NCBI GenBank assembly: GCA_021324915.1
Contig: JAJPIC010000019.1
Coordinates: 1-64,000 of the forward strand
Reading direction: 5' to 3'
DNA from: Beijerinckiaceae bacterium
Lineage (GTDB): Bacteria; Pseudomonadota; Alphaproteobacteria; Rhizobiales; Beijerinckiaceae
Length of the DNA stretch: 64,000 nucleotides
Part shown: piece by piece, positions 1 through 8,147 of the stretch
Layout: the number at the start of each line of letters is the position of its first letter
Numbering within the stretch: the stretch's first letter is position 1
Notes under the pieces: model-generated
Database searches by the model: none
Seen by the model: the letters and a program-made list of their open reading frames with translations, nothing else
Told to the model about the DNA's origin: nothing
Program-made: the position numbers and the translations under genes

Positions 1-170
1 AGAACGGCGCCGCGCAGATTGATGACGCCGCGCACGAAAGAAGGCGCCTGCGGCAGGGCGGTTGCCTGCGTATAGCCGCGGATCTCGCGCACCGACATGA
101 TGTCGACGCAGAATTCCTGGGCGCCGATGCGGAAGGCGATCAATTCGCGCATGGTCTCACTTTCGCTCAT
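1..170 (-). CDS. cheW: CheW chemotaxis coupling protein (5' part only)
   Basis: This is the first 56 codons of a CheW-like adaptor; the rest lies beyond the left edge. The start reads [16 protein letters not shown] and runs into a CheW-type first beta barrel with QEFCVDVMSVREI and a [10 protein letters not shown] motif, which is the classic CheW/CheA-P5 signature. CheW bridges chemoreceptors to the CheA kinase on the cytoplasmic side of the membrane. The start ATG (168-170) lies 42 bp downstream of the chemoreceptor stop on the same strand, so the two genes are probably one transcript and CheW probably serves that receptor. Truncation is only by the window edge. Confidence 0.9.
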   Translation of the reverse strand, partial: MSESETMRELIAFRIGAQEFCVDIMSVREIRGYTQATALPQAPSFVRGVINLRGAV

Positions 171-212
171 TGTCGGCCCATGCGCCGAGAAGCGGGGCGC
201 AGCTCCGCAATT

Positions 213-1676
213 TTAGAATTCCTGCCATTCGTCCGCGGCGGCCTTGGGAGCCGCCCCGCCCCGCGGCGCCACCGTTTTCAAGGCGGGTTTCGTCTTGGCG
301 CTGCGCTGCATCGGCACGACGGCTTCTTCGCCCACCTGGAAGCGCCCGATGAGGCGCGTCAGCTCTTCTGTTTCGATCGACAGCGTATGGCTGGCCGCGG
401 TCGATTCCTCGACCATGGCGGCGTTCTGCTGCGTGACCTGATCCATCTGGTTGACGGCGGTATTGATCTCCTGCAATCCGGTCGCCTGATCTTGGGCGCT
501 CGTTGCGATTTCTGAGACGATCGTGTCGATCTCGGCGACTTGCGCGAAAATGCGCTCCAGCGCCTTGCCGGTCTCGGCGACGAGATCGACCCCCTGCTCG
601 ACTTGTGTGGTCGATGTCGAGATGAGGCCCTTGATCTCCTTGGCGGCTTCCGCCGAGCGCTGCGCCAGAGCGCGCACTTCGGAGGCAACGACCGCAAAGC
701 CCCGTCCGGCATCTCCCGCGCGCGCCGCCTCGACCCCGGCGTTGAGCGCCAAGAGATTGGTCTGGAAGGCGATCTCATCGATCACGCCGATGATCTGGCC
801 GATCTGGCGCGAGGATTTCTCGATCCCGCTCATCGCGGCGATCGCTTGGCGCACGACGCCGCTGCCCTTTTCCGCGTCCGACTTGGCGGTCGAGACGACT
901 TGCCGCGCGTGTGTCGCCCCCTGCGCCGTCTTGCGCACCGTCTGGGTGATTTCGTCGAGTGCCGCCGCCGTCTCCTCGAGGCTCGCCGCCTGAGTCTCGG
1001 TGCGCCGCGAGAGATCGTTGGCGGCGGTCGAGATTTCCTTGGTGCCCGAACGAATCGCCTCGGTATTGGCGGAGACGCTCAACATCACCTGCTGCATCTT
1101 TTCGATCGACTTGTTGAAGTCGCGGCGGATCTTTTCGTATTCCTGAGTGAACGCGTCATTCAGGCGGAAGGTGAGGTCGCCCTCTGAGAAACGTTCGAAA
1201 GCCTGGGTGATCGAGCTCACGAATGCATTATGCGCATCGATATAGCCTTGCGCTTCGATCTCCTGCCGGCGGCGCTCCTCCTCGGCGAGACGACGCTGTT
1301 CGACGGCTGCTGCTTCCGCCGCGGCTTTGGCGAGCGCCGCAGCGCGGAAGGTCTGCATGGCCCTCGCGATCCGGCCGACGCAATCCTTGCGGTCGGTGAA
1401 GGCGATCGGCGCCTCGGTATCGCCGGCGGCCAAAGTTTCGATGCGCTGAACGACTGCCGAAAGCGGCGCGGCGATGGCCTGCCACGTCAGATAGGCCGCG
1501 AGCATCGCGAAAGCGGCGAGCAACGCGCAAATGGTCACAGCGGTCGATGCTGAGAGCAAGCCTTCATTGACGCCCAGGAGCAGAGCGAAGGAGGACAAGA
1601 GCGCCAGAACCAGAAATCCAAGTCCGAGATTGAGCTTTTTCTCGATCGGCGCGACTTCTCTGAACCAGTAGAACAT
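213..1676 (-). CDS. Methyl-accepting chemotaxis protein without periplasmic sensor, with CheR-type pentapeptide
   Basis: A 487-residue chemoreceptor. Two hydrophobic helices (about residues 17-36 and 44-64) are joined by only a few residues, so there is no periplasmic ligand-binding domain. They are followed by HAMP-like segments (about 64-115 and 160-200, the latter with FSEGDLTFRL), a long coiled coil and the signalling hairpin around residue 310 (QTNLLALNAGVEAARAG, with Gly where Ala is usual). The last five residues are EWQEF, which fits the xWxxF tether that recruits CheR/CheB in other MCPs. I chose the ATG at 1674-1676 because GGGGGAG precedes it; a TTG 66 bp upstream is the only longer option. 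cheW follows on the same strand. The signal sensed cannot be told from the sequence; a membrane or cytoplasmic cue is likely. Confidence 0.92.
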   Translation of the reverse strand: MFYWFREVAPIEKKLNLGLGFLVLALLSSFALLLGVNEGLLSASTAVTICALLAAFAMLAAYLTWQAIAAPLSAVVQRIETLAAGDTEAPIAFTDRKDCVGRIARAMQTFRAAALAKAAAEAAAVEQRRLAEEERRRQEIEAQGYIDAHNAFVSSITQAFERFSEGDLTFRLNDAFTQEYEKIRRDFNKSIEKMQQVMLSVSANTEAIRSGTKEISTAANDLSRRTETQAASLEETAAALDEITQTVRKTAQGATHARQVVSTAKSDAEKGSGVVRQAIAAMSGIEKSSRQIGQIIGVIDEIAFQTNLLALNAGVEAARAGDAGRGFAVVASEVRALAQRSAEAAKEIKGLISTSTTQVEQGVDLVAETGKALERIFAQVAEIDTIVSEIATSAQDQATGLQEINTAVNQMDQVTQQNAAMVEESTAASHTLSIETEELTRLIGRFQVGEEAVVPMQRSAKTKPALKTVAPRGGAAPKAAADEWQEF

Positions 1677-1918
1677 GAATTCTCCCCCGAATTGCTCCTG
1701 CGCCCGGCGCAACCTGCCGCGGTGCCAATGCCCTACTTTCAAATGCCAAAAAGAAGTGAATAAAATCGTAGCGAACAGGATGAACGCCCTGTTACGGCAC
1801 AGGGCGGGCGCGCGCCGAGCGAGAACCGATCCGAGCCCATATGATTTTTCATGCGCACGACATGAACCTGGCGCACCCTTCTCGCGACTAAAAGCGAGAT
1901 GAGGTGAGGAGCACCAGC

Positions 1919-2107
1919 ATGTCGCTTACGTCCGACGAACAATTCAAGAAGAGCAGGCTCAGCATTCAGGACATGTTGCAGGCGGTCGAAGACGTGCTCC
2001 TCGAACTCGGCTTTGAGGATTATGTCGTCGCGACGGAACGCGGCACGTTCCGCTGGCAGACGATCGAACGCGCGGTGGAACAGGCGGTCCTCGATCTCCA
2101 GAGCTGA
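1919..2107 (+). CDS. Small conserved-looking hypothetical protein (62 aa)
   Basis: A 62-residue soluble protein starting MSLTSDEQFKKSRLSIQD. It is predicted to be mostly helical (a central amphipathic stretch around DMLQAVEDVLLELG, then a short TERGTFRW segment and a terminal helix), with no membrane segment or metal ligands. The ATG at 1919 follows the strong ribosome site GAGGTGAGGAG; an in-frame GTG at 1904 lies inside that site and is a poorer choice. It is transcribed away from the chemoreceptor. I do not recognise the family and assign no function. Confidence 0.7.
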   Translation: MSLTSDEQFKKSRLSIQDMLQAVEDVLLELGFEDYVVATERGTFRWQTIERAVEQAVLDLQS

Positions 2108-2187
2108 GTGCCGCTCCCCGTCCCTGGTGCACGACAGCTTCCCTCGATGGGCGCCTCGCCCGTCGCTGCATACCGCTCGCTCGGTAT

Positions 2188-2226
2188 TTACATGATAACT
2201 ATGTAATACAATGATGTAATACAAAA
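2188..2226. promoter_or_regulatory. AT-rich operator-like repeats upstream of the putative sulfate exporter
   Basis: In a strongly AT-rich patch of an otherwise GC-rich region there is a dyad TTACAT-N7-ATGTAA (2188-2206). The nine-base word ATGTAATAC then recurs 13 bp later (2201 and 2214), giving one reverse and two direct copies of the same half-site. A possible sigma70-like promoter follows (TTGAAA at 2234-2239, 17 bp, TAGTCT). The position, 110-145 bp before the exporter ATG, suits a transcription-factor site. The factor is unknown. Confidence 0.45.
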
Positions 2227-2333
2227 TATTTCGTTGAAATAGATCCGGTCCAAGCGTAGTCTCGGGGCGAACTGCCAGATTCTGTCCGGAAGCCGCGCAG
2301 AATGGCCGACGGTGAGCTCACGGGGATCGCTCG

Positions 2334-3809
2334 ATGACCGATACAACTGCCGCCCGAACTCAGACCGCAACCGTCCCGACCCTCACCGAAGATTGGCTAT
2401 CGGTTGTCGTAGGGCTTCTCTTTTTCGTCCTGGCGCTCGTCTCGCTCGGCACTGTCGATCTGCTCGGCTGGGCGGCGACGACCAAGATCTGGACCGATCC
2501 GACCCATGCGCTGGCGCCGTTTTCAAAGTCCTTCAGCGGCCTCAACGGGCTCGCCGCGCTCGTAGCGACTTTTCTGCTCCTTCTCGGCGTGCTCAGCGCG
2601 ACGGTGGCGGCGCTAAGACAAGACATCGGCCGCTTCGCGATTGCCTTTACCGCGACTTTCTGGCTGGCCTACGCCGCCTGGGCCCTCGGCAGCTATGCGC
2701 ATTTCGCGGCGGTGACCCCGGCCGACTTCAAAAAATATGGAATCGGCTGGTCTTTGCGCCTCACCAATGAGGGCGGCTACATCGTCGCGCTCATCCTCGG
2801 TCTGATCATCGCCAATTTCTTCCCCCGCCTCGCAGCCTGGCTCGAAGCGGCGATCCGTCCGGAACTTTATATCAAGATCGCGATCGTGATCCTCGGCGGA
2901 TTCATCGCCGTCACGGCAGCCGGCAAGCTCAATCTCGCCTCCTCCGTCTTTCTGCGCGGCATTGCGGCGATCATCGAGGCCTATCTGATCTATTGGGCCG
3001 TCGTTTATTACGTCGCTCGCCAGTGGTTCGGATTCGGCCGCGAATGGGCGGCCCCGCTCGCCTCGGGCATTTCGATCTGCGGCGTTGCGGCTTCGATCGC
3101 GACGGGCGGAGCAATTCGCGCGCGGCCGCAAGTTGCGGTCCTCGTCTCCTCGCTCGTCGTCGTCTTCGCGGTGGTCGAAGTCCTGGTTTTGCCCTTCCTC
3201 GCCCAGACCTTTCTGGCGCATGAGCCGCTTGTCGCCGCGGCGTGGATGGGATTGGCGGTCAAGACCGACGGAGCGGCGGTCGCTGCCGGCAACATCACCG
3301 AATCGCTCATCCTCGCCAAATCCGCCGCTGAGGGCGTGCACTATCAGCCGGGCTGGATCCTCGGCACCACGACGACAATCAAGGTCTTCATCGACATTTT
3401 CATCGGCATCTGGGCCTTCATCCTCGCCCATATCTGGACGACCTATATCAACGTGACGGCGCCCGGCGGGCGGGCCAAGCTCGCGGAAATCTATGAGCGA
3501 TTCCCCAAGTTCGTTTTCGGCTTCGTCCTGACCTTCGTGATCGGGCTCGCGCTGGCGCTGAGCCTCGGCAAGAGCCAGGCGACGCAGCTCACCTCGGCAA
3601 TCGGCGAAGCTAATAATTTCCGCGTCATTTTCTTCGTGCTCACCTTTTTCTCAATCGGCGTCCTGTCGAATTTCCGTAAGCTCTGGGAAGAAGGCATCGG
3701 TAAGCTCGCCGCCGTCTATATCGTCAGTCTCTTCGGCTTCATCATCTGGGTCGGGTTCGTCATCTCCTGGCTCTTTTTCCATGGCGTCAAACCGCCGCTC
3801 GCCGGCTGA
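2334..3809 (+). CDS. Putative sulfate exporter family transporter (YeiH/UPF0324-like)
   Basis: A 491-residue polytopic inner-membrane protein with roughly 11-12 hydrophobic segments. The middle holds the YeiH-family signature SGISICGVAASIATGGAI (about residues 240-258), followed by a second conserved block WMGLAVKTDGAAVAAGNITE (about 303-322). It is longer than a typical YeiH protein (about 340 aa), with extra helices at the N-terminus and after residue 370. Family members are annotated as putative sulfate exporters; the substrate is largely unproven, so the substrate here is inferred. A 49-residue membrane protein follows after 23 bp and probably shares the transcript. The ATG follows GGGGATCG. 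Confidence 0.8.
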   Translation: MTDTTAARTQTATVPTLTEDWLSVVVGLLFFVLALVSLGTVDLLGWAATTKIWTDPTHALAPFSKSFSGLNGLAALVATFLLLLGVLSATVAALRQDIGRFAIAFTATFWLAYAAWALGSYAHFAAVTPADFKKYGIGWSLRLTNEGGYIVALILGLIIANFFPRLAAWLEAAIRPELYIKIAIVILGGFIAVTAAGKLNLASSVFLRGIAAIIEAYLIYWAVVYYVARQWFGFGREWAAPLASGISICGVAASIATGGAIRARPQVAVLVSSLVVVFAVVEVLVLPFLAQTFLAHEPLVAAAWMGLAVKTDGAAVAAGNITESLILAKSAAEGVHYQPGWILGTTTTIKVFIDIFIGIWAFILAHIWTTYINVTAPGGRAKLAEIYERFPKFVFGFVLTFVIGLALALSLGKSQATQLTSAIGEANNFRVIFFVLTFFSIGVLSNFRKLWEEGIGKLAAVYIVSLFGFIIWVGFVISWLFFHGVKPPLAG

Positions 3810-3832
3810 GCCGGCTCCTGTAGGAGATCGAA

Positions 3833-3982
3833 ATGTCACAAAACGACCTGCGCAAAGAACTCGAGCAGGCGCCGCGCGAGCCGCTCCTGCCGATCGAGAA
3901 AAAGCTCATTCTCGGGAGCCTGATTACCGGCTTTGTCCTGCTCGGCGTGCTTCTTCTCCTCAACCGATTTCTCGGATCGTAG
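3833..3982 (+). CDS. 49-residue single-pass membrane protein downstream of the exporter
   Basis: A short gene with a clear ribosome site (AGGAGAT) seven bases before its ATG. The product starts MSQNDLRKELEQAPREPLLP, then IEKK, then a hydrophobic helix (about residues 25-43, LILGSLITGFVLLGVLLLL) and ends NRFLGS. The layout (charged soluble N-terminus, one transmembrane helix, very short tail) resembles small accessory subunits of transporters. It lies 23 bp after the exporter stop on the same strand with no intervening terminator, so co-expression is likely. A role as exporter partner is inference from position only. Confidence 0.65.
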   Translation: MSQNDLRKELEQAPREPLLPIEKKLILGSLITGFVLLGVLLLLNRFLGS

Positions 3983-4141
3983 GAGGGCGCTAGCGGCGCG
4001 CCTGATTCGCGCGTTGCGCCGGCGCCGCAGGCAAATTCAAATTTCTTTGACCTTCGAGCGTTCCGGCAGATGGCGAGAATGCCCTCCGCCGCGTCCAAGA
4101 AGTTCTTGCAGCGCGAGCCGAAGCAGGCCTAACATTGGCCT

Positions 4142-4648
4142 ATGGCCGAGACACTCATCACCATCCGCGATGCAAGAGAGAGCGACGCCGAGGCGATTGC
4201 GGAGGTGCATGATTGCGCCTGGCGGCACGCTTATCGCGGCATAATCCCCGGGCGCGAACTCGAGAGAATGATCGCGCGGCGAGGTCCGGCCTGGTGGCGC
4301 TCGGCGATCGTCCGCCGCTCGCGGCTCGTGGTGCTGGATTTCGACGAATCAATCGGCGGCTATGCCAGCTACGGGCGCAATCGCGTTCCAGCCCTCGCCT
4401 ATGGCGGCGAAATTTTCGAGCTTTATATCGCGCCGGAATTCCAGGGCCTCGGCTTCGGGAAAAGGCTCTTCTCGGCGGCGCGCAAGGATTTGGCCGAACA
4501 CGGCTATAGTTCTTTCCTGGTTTGGGCGCTCGCGGACAACGAACAGGCGCTGGGCTTCTACCGTCGGCTTGGCGGCAAGATCGTGCGTCGCGCCTATGAG
4601 CGATTCGGGACCGAGCTCAGAGAGCGCGTCGCCTTCGCCTTCGACTAG
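4142..4648 (+). CDS. GNAT family N-acetyltransferase
   Basis: A 168-residue cytoplasmic acetyltransferase of the GNAT superfamily. The acetyl-CoA binding motif A is visible in [19 protein letters not shown] (about residues 98-116; Q-G-L-G-F-G is the pyrophosphate loop). It is followed by a motif-B-like strand and helix ([20 protein letters not shown]). The substrate cannot be inferred. It sits alone between the exporter pair and pyrophosphatase, 52 bp before the latter, and could be weakly co-transcribed with it. The ribosome site is poor, so the exact start is less certain than the family. Confidence 0.85.
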   Translation: MAETLITIRDARESDAEAIAEVHDCAWRHAYRGIIPGRELERMIARRGPAWWRSAIVRRSRLVVLDFDESIGGYASYGRNRVPALAYGGEIFELYIAPEFQGLGFGKRLFSAARKDLAEHGYSSFLVWALADNEQALGFYRRLGGKIVRRAYERFGTELRERVAFAFD

Positions 4649-4700
4649 CGCCCGGAACTTTCGCCGGCGCACCCCAATTCGGCAAGCTGTGGAGCATCTT

Positions 4701-5237
4701 ATGCGCCTCGATGCGATCGCGATCGGCGACAACCCGCCCGACGACGTCAATGTCGTCATCGAAGTGCCGATCGGCGGCGAGCCGATCAAATACGAGCTCG
4801 ACAAGCGCGCCGACGTCCTCTTCGTCGACCGGTTTCTCTATACGGCGATGCGCTATCCCGGCAATTACGGCTTCATTCCGCATACTTTGTCGGAGGACGG
4901 CGATCCTTGCGACGTTATCATCGCCAATCAACGCGCGATCATTCCCGGCGCGGTGATGAATTGCCGGGTTATCGGCGTGCTGCTCATGCAGGACGAACAC
5001 GGCAAAGACGAAAAGATTCTCGCGGTACCCTCGCCGAAGCTCACCCAGCGCTACGAGAAAGTGCGCGATTACACCGATCTGCCGCCGATCGCGATCCAGC
5101 AGATCGAGCATTTTTTCGCCCATTACAAAGATCTCGAGCCCGGCAAATGGGTGAAGATCCTGCGCTGGGGAAATGCCGAGGAAGGCCGCGACCTCGTGCG
5201 CGAAGCGATCGCCCGCGCCAAAGCCGCCATTCCCTGA
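4701..5237 (+). CDS. ppa: Inorganic pyrophosphatase (family I)
   Basis: A 178-residue soluble family I pyrophosphatase, which hydrolyses PPi to phosphate and so drives biosynthetic reactions forward. The diagnostic metal-binding motif EDGDPCDV (D-x-D-P-x-D) lies about residues 65-72, preceded by [11 protein letters not shown] and an early [15 protein letters not shown] block. Length and motif order match the bacterial hexameric enzyme. The start is the ATG at 4701 ([13 protein letters not shown]), preceded by GTGGAG. The same frame stays open far upstream through the GNAT gene, but that part has no family similarity. It ends 6 bp before the convergent metW. Confidence 0.96.
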   Translation: MRLDAIAIGDNPPDDVNVVIEVPIGGEPIKYELDKRADVLFVDRFLYTAMRYPGNYGFIPHTLSEDGDPCDVIIANQRAIIPGAVMNCRVIGVLLMQDEHGKDEKILAVPSPKLTQRYEKVRDYTDLPPIAIQQIEHFFAHYKDLEPGKWVKILRWGNAEEGRDLVREAIARAKAAIP

Positions 5238-5243
5238 CCGCAC

Positions 5244-5888
5244 TCATCCCTTCCGCGACAGGCGGAAGACGGCTTGATCGCCGAGCAGGTTCAAGACCCA
5301 CCAAGGAGCACCGTCGAGCATCGGACGGCCGAACCGGTCGAGCGCAATGCCGCGCTCGGTTCTGGCGCCGATCTCGCGCACGAGCGCAAGGAAATCACGC
5401 ACCGTGCAAAGATGAATGTTCGGCGTCTCGTACCAGGGCACATTGAGGCAGTCTGTCACCGGCATGCGCCCCTTGAAGGCGACTTGCCCGCGTACCCGCC
5501 AATGGCCGAAGTTCGGAAAGGAGACGATCGCCCGCCGTCCGATGCGCAACATATGTTCCAAAACCGTCCGCGGCTGACGGGTTGCCTGCAATGTCTGCGA
5601 GAGGATGACATAGTCGAAGGCGTCGTCCGGATAATCGGCAAGATCCGTATCGGCATCGCCTTGGACGACCGACAGGCCCTTTGCGACGCAATGATTGACG
5701 CCATACTGGGAAAGCTCGATGCCGCGCCCGTCGACCCCGCGTTCCTCGGCAAGCAAGCGCAGAAGCGTTCCGTCGCCGCAGCCGACATCGAGCACGCGGC
5801 TCCTTTGCTCGACCATGTCGGCGACGATCAGAAGATCGATGCGGGCGGTGCGCGAGAGCGCATCGCGCCGGGTCCCCCCTTCGGCCAA
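5244..5888 (-). CDS. metW: MetW, methionine biosynthesis methyltransferase-fold protein
   Basis: A 214-residue class I methyltransferase-fold protein. The SAM-binding loop VLDVGCGDGTLLRLL occurs about residues 32-46, followed by the MetW hallmarks VVQGDADTDL, VILSQTLQATRQP, and FPNFGHWRVRGQ. MetW accompanies MetX in proteobacteria and is needed for homoserine O-acylation activity in several of them. Here it starts 2 bp after the metX stop (TTG start, with a GGGAG-like site inside the end of metX), so the pair is translationally linked. The TTG start is the least certain point. Confidence 0.93.
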   Translation of the reverse strand: MAEGGTRRDALSRTARIDLLIVADMVEQRSRVLDVGCGDGTLLRLLAEERGVDGRGIELSQYGVNHCVAKGLSVVQGDADTDLADYPDDAFDYVILSQTLQATRQPRTVLEHMLRIGRRAIVSFPNFGHWRVRGQVAFKGRMPVTDCLNVPWYETPNIHLCTVRDFLALVREIGARTERGIALDRFGRPMLDGAPWWVLNLLGDQAVFRLSRKG

Positions 5889-5890
5889 GC

Positions 5891-7042
5891 TCAGCTCCCT
5901 GCCAAGCCGCGGGCGCGGGCGGCCGCATCGAGAAAGCCGCGAGTCGTCGTGATGAATTCCGGAACGTCGAGCAGAAACGCGTCATGCCCGCGATCCGTAT
6001 CGATTTCGACGAAGGAGACGGAGGCCGCCGCCGCATTCAAGGCATGAACGATAGCGCGCGAATCGGAGGTCGGATAGAGCCAGTCCGAGGTAAAGGAGAC
6101 GACGCAGAAGCGCGTCTTCGTTCCCTTGAAGGCGGCGGCGAGCGAGCCGCCGTAATCGCTCGCGAGATCGAAATAGTCGCAGGCGCGGGTGACGTAGAGA
6201 TAGGAATTGGCGTCGAACCGATCGACGAAGGTCGTGCCTTGGTGGCGCAGATAATTCTCGATCTGGAAATCGGCGTCGAAGGAAAAGGTCGGCGCTTCGC
6301 GATCCTGGAAATTGCGCCCGAACTTGCGCTGCAGCGCCTCATCGGAAAGATAAGTGATATGCGCGGCCATGCGCGCCACCGCCAGTCCCTTCGTCGGACT
6401 CGTACCCTCGTCGAGATAGCGGCCATTGCGCCATTCCGGATCGGCCATGACCGCCTGCCGTCCGACCTCGTGAAAGGCAATGTTCTGCGAAGAATGTTTC
6501 GCCGCAGAAGCGATCGGCATGGCGGCAAAGACGCGCTGCGGATAGCTGGCTGCCCATTGCAGAACCTGCATGCCGCCCATCGAGCCTCCGACGACGCAGA
6601 AAAGCGACTCGATGCCGAGATGGTCGATCAGCATGGCCTGCGCGCGCACCATGTCGCGGATGGTGACGAGCGGCAGATCCAGCCCATAGGCGCGCCCCGT
6701 TGCAGGATCGGTCGAAGCCGGACCGGTCGTGCCCATACAGCCGCCAACGACATTGGAGGCGATGACGAAGAAACGATTCGTGTCGATCGGCCGGCCGGGG
6801 CCGACCATCGTTTGCCACCAGCCCGGCTTGCCGGTGATCGGATGGATATTGGCCACATGCTGGTCACCGGTCAGCGCATGGCAGATCAGGACCGCATTGG
6901 ATTTGGCCGCATTGAGCTCGCCATAGGTCTGATAGGCGATGGAGAGCGGGCTCAAGTTGACGCCGGCGTCCATTTTGAGCGGCTGATCGGCGCCGAAGCG
7001 AACCACGAGACTGTGCGGCGCATCGGCCTCGAGCTGGCTCAT
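5891..7042 (-). CDS. metX: Homoserine O-acetyltransferase
   Basis: A 383-residue alpha/beta-hydrolase-fold enzyme that transfers an acyl group to homoserine, the first committed step of methionine synthesis. The nucleophile elbow GGSMGGMQ, the oxyanion segment CHALTGDQH, the catalytic Asp in FTSDWLYP and the His in [10 protein letters not shown] are all present. I start at ATG 7040-7042 ([12 protein letters not shown]). The frame is open 162 bp further upstream, but that stretch encodes a repeated RPFIRPFI segment produced by a tandem DNA repeat and does not look like MetX. metW follows after 2 bp. No SAM-II riboswitch was found in the leader. Confidence 0.95.
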   Translation of the reverse strand: MSQLEADAPHSLVVRFGADQPLKMDAGVNLSPLSIAYQTYGELNAAKSNAVLICHALTGDQHVANIHPITGKPGWWQTMVGPGRPIDTNRFFVIASNVVGGCMGTTGPASTDPATGRAYGLDLPLVTIRDMVRAQAMLIDHLGIESLFCVVGGSMGGMQVLQWAASYPQRVFAAMPIASAAKHSSQNIAFHEVGRQAVMADPEWRNGRYLDEGTSPTKGLAVARMAAHITYLSDEALQRKFGRNFQDREAPTFSFDADFQIENYLRHQGTTFVDRFDANSYLYVTRACDYFDLASDYGGSLAAAFKGTKTRFCVVSFTSDWLYPTSDSRAIVHALNAAAASVSFVEIDTDRGHDAFLLDVPEFITTTRGFLDAAARARGLAGS

Positions 7043-7087
7043 CGCTCTGGGGCTTTGGACGATGGTCAAGGCAATCGCGCTCACTTC

Positions 7088-7111
7088 AATAAATGGCCGA
7101 ATAAATGGCCG
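7088..7111. repeat. Perfect 12-bp tandem repeat in the metX leader
   Basis: Two adjacent copies of AATAAATGGCCG, 7088-7099 and 7100-7111. They lie between the proposed metX promoter and the metX start codon, 45-70 bp upstream of the ATG. This could be replication slippage or a pair of protein or RNA binding sites in the 5' untranslated region. Confidence 0.7.
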
Positions 7112-7165
7112 ATCGTGCGCTCGAGCTCGGCACTCGGCGTTCGCTATGGCGAACATGACGTCCGT

Positions 7166-7195
7166 TATGTAGAAGTGGGCGTAATGCCGTGTCAA
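7166..7195 (-). promoter_or_regulatory. Candidate sigma70-type promoter for metX-metW
   Basis: On the minus strand a perfect -35 box TTGACA (7190-7195) is followed by an 18-bp spacer and TACATA (7166-7171) as -10. Transcription would begin near 7158 and give a leader of about 115 nt before the metX ATG. The match is by eye; the spacer is one base longer than ideal. Confidence 0.45.
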
Positions 7196-7310
7196 GGCCG
7201 CCATGTGGCCGAGCTTCCAGCGACGTGGTTAAGCTCGCGGGCATTAAAGAGGCCTAACCGTCGAGGGTTTCGGGGCGGCGCATTTGGCTCTATGAGAAGC
7301 GACACGATTC

Positions 7311-8147
7311 ATGGCCATGCTCGACCGACCGACACAAGAAACCCTCGCCGATCTCCGCGCCGAGATCGACCGCATCGACGCACGCATGCACGAGATCTTG
7401 ATCGAGCGCGGCGAGATCATCGACCGGCTGATCGCGGCGAAATCCCGCAGCGGCTCCGGCTCCGCTTTCCGCCCCGGGCGGGAAGCCGACATGATGCGCC
7501 GGCTCGTCGCGCGCCATAAAGGCATCCTGCCGCTCGATACGGTCGAGAGCGTCTGGCGGATCATCATCTCGACCTTCACCTTCGTCCAAGCGCCCTATAC
7601 CGTGCATGGCGATGTCTCGGCTGGCGATGCGCCCATGCGCGACTGCTGCCGCTTCCATTTCGGCTTCACGGTTCCTTTCGTTCCTCATCTCGGGATCGGC
7701 GGCGTGATCGATGCCGTCTCCGGTTCGCAGGGCGACCTTGGGCTCGTTCCGGTCGAGGCAGCGGCGGGGCCCTGGTGGACGCCCCTCACCGAGCCTGCTG
7801 CCCCGCAGATCATCGCGCGGCTTCCTTTCGTCGAGCGCCGCGACCACCCCGCCGGCATGCCGCTCTTCGTGCTCGCCAAGCCCCTGTCGGATGGGGCGGC
7901 GCGCGACGTCATGCTCTATTCGGTCACGCTGGAGCGCTGGGACGACGCCCTGCCTGGCAGGATTTCCGACGCGGGCGCCGAGATCATCAGCGTCGCGGAT
8001 CATGCCCTTCTGATTTCCGCGCCGAACGCGCTCAATGTGCGCGAAATCCTGCCGAAAGGCGCGGATTTTGCCGAGATCGGCAGCCATGCGGCGCGCTTCG
8101 ATTTCAGCCGGCCGGCAAATGAAGCCCGCTCCGGGAGCGCGACATGA
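7311..8147 (+). CDS. Chorismate mutase (AroQ type) with an extra C-terminal domain
   Basis: A 278-residue protein. Residues about 6-90 form an AroQ-type helical chorismate mutase ([19 protein letters not shown], then [12 protein letters not shown] and the third helix around [12 protein letters not shown]), which converts chorismate to prephenate. The following ~180 residues are not present in minimal AroQ enzymes. They contain [15 protein letters not shown], reminiscent of the VPVE segment of prephenate dehydratase, but I see no TRF catalytic motif and no ACT domain. It overlaps the aminotransferase gene by four bases (ATGA) and heads a three-gene aromatic amino acid operon. Confidence 0.88.
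   Translation: MAMLDRPTQETLADLRAEIDRIDARMHEILIERGEIIDRLIAAKSRSGSGSAFRPGREADMMRRLVARHKGILPLDTVESVWRIIISTFTFVQAPYTVHGDVSAGDAPMRDCCRFHFGFTVPFVPHLGIGGVIDAVSGSQGDLGLVPVEAAAGPWWTPLTEPAAPQIIARLPFVERRDHPAGMPLFVLAKPLSDGAARDVMLYSVTLERWDDALPGRISDAGAEIISVADHALLISAPNALNVREILPKGADFAEIGSHAARFDFSRPANEARSGSAT

Noticed and set aside
7043-7310. SAM-II riboswitch in the metX leader
   Set aside because: I could not place the conserved loops or the GCUAAA element. The open frame in the region is interrupted only by the tandem repeat.
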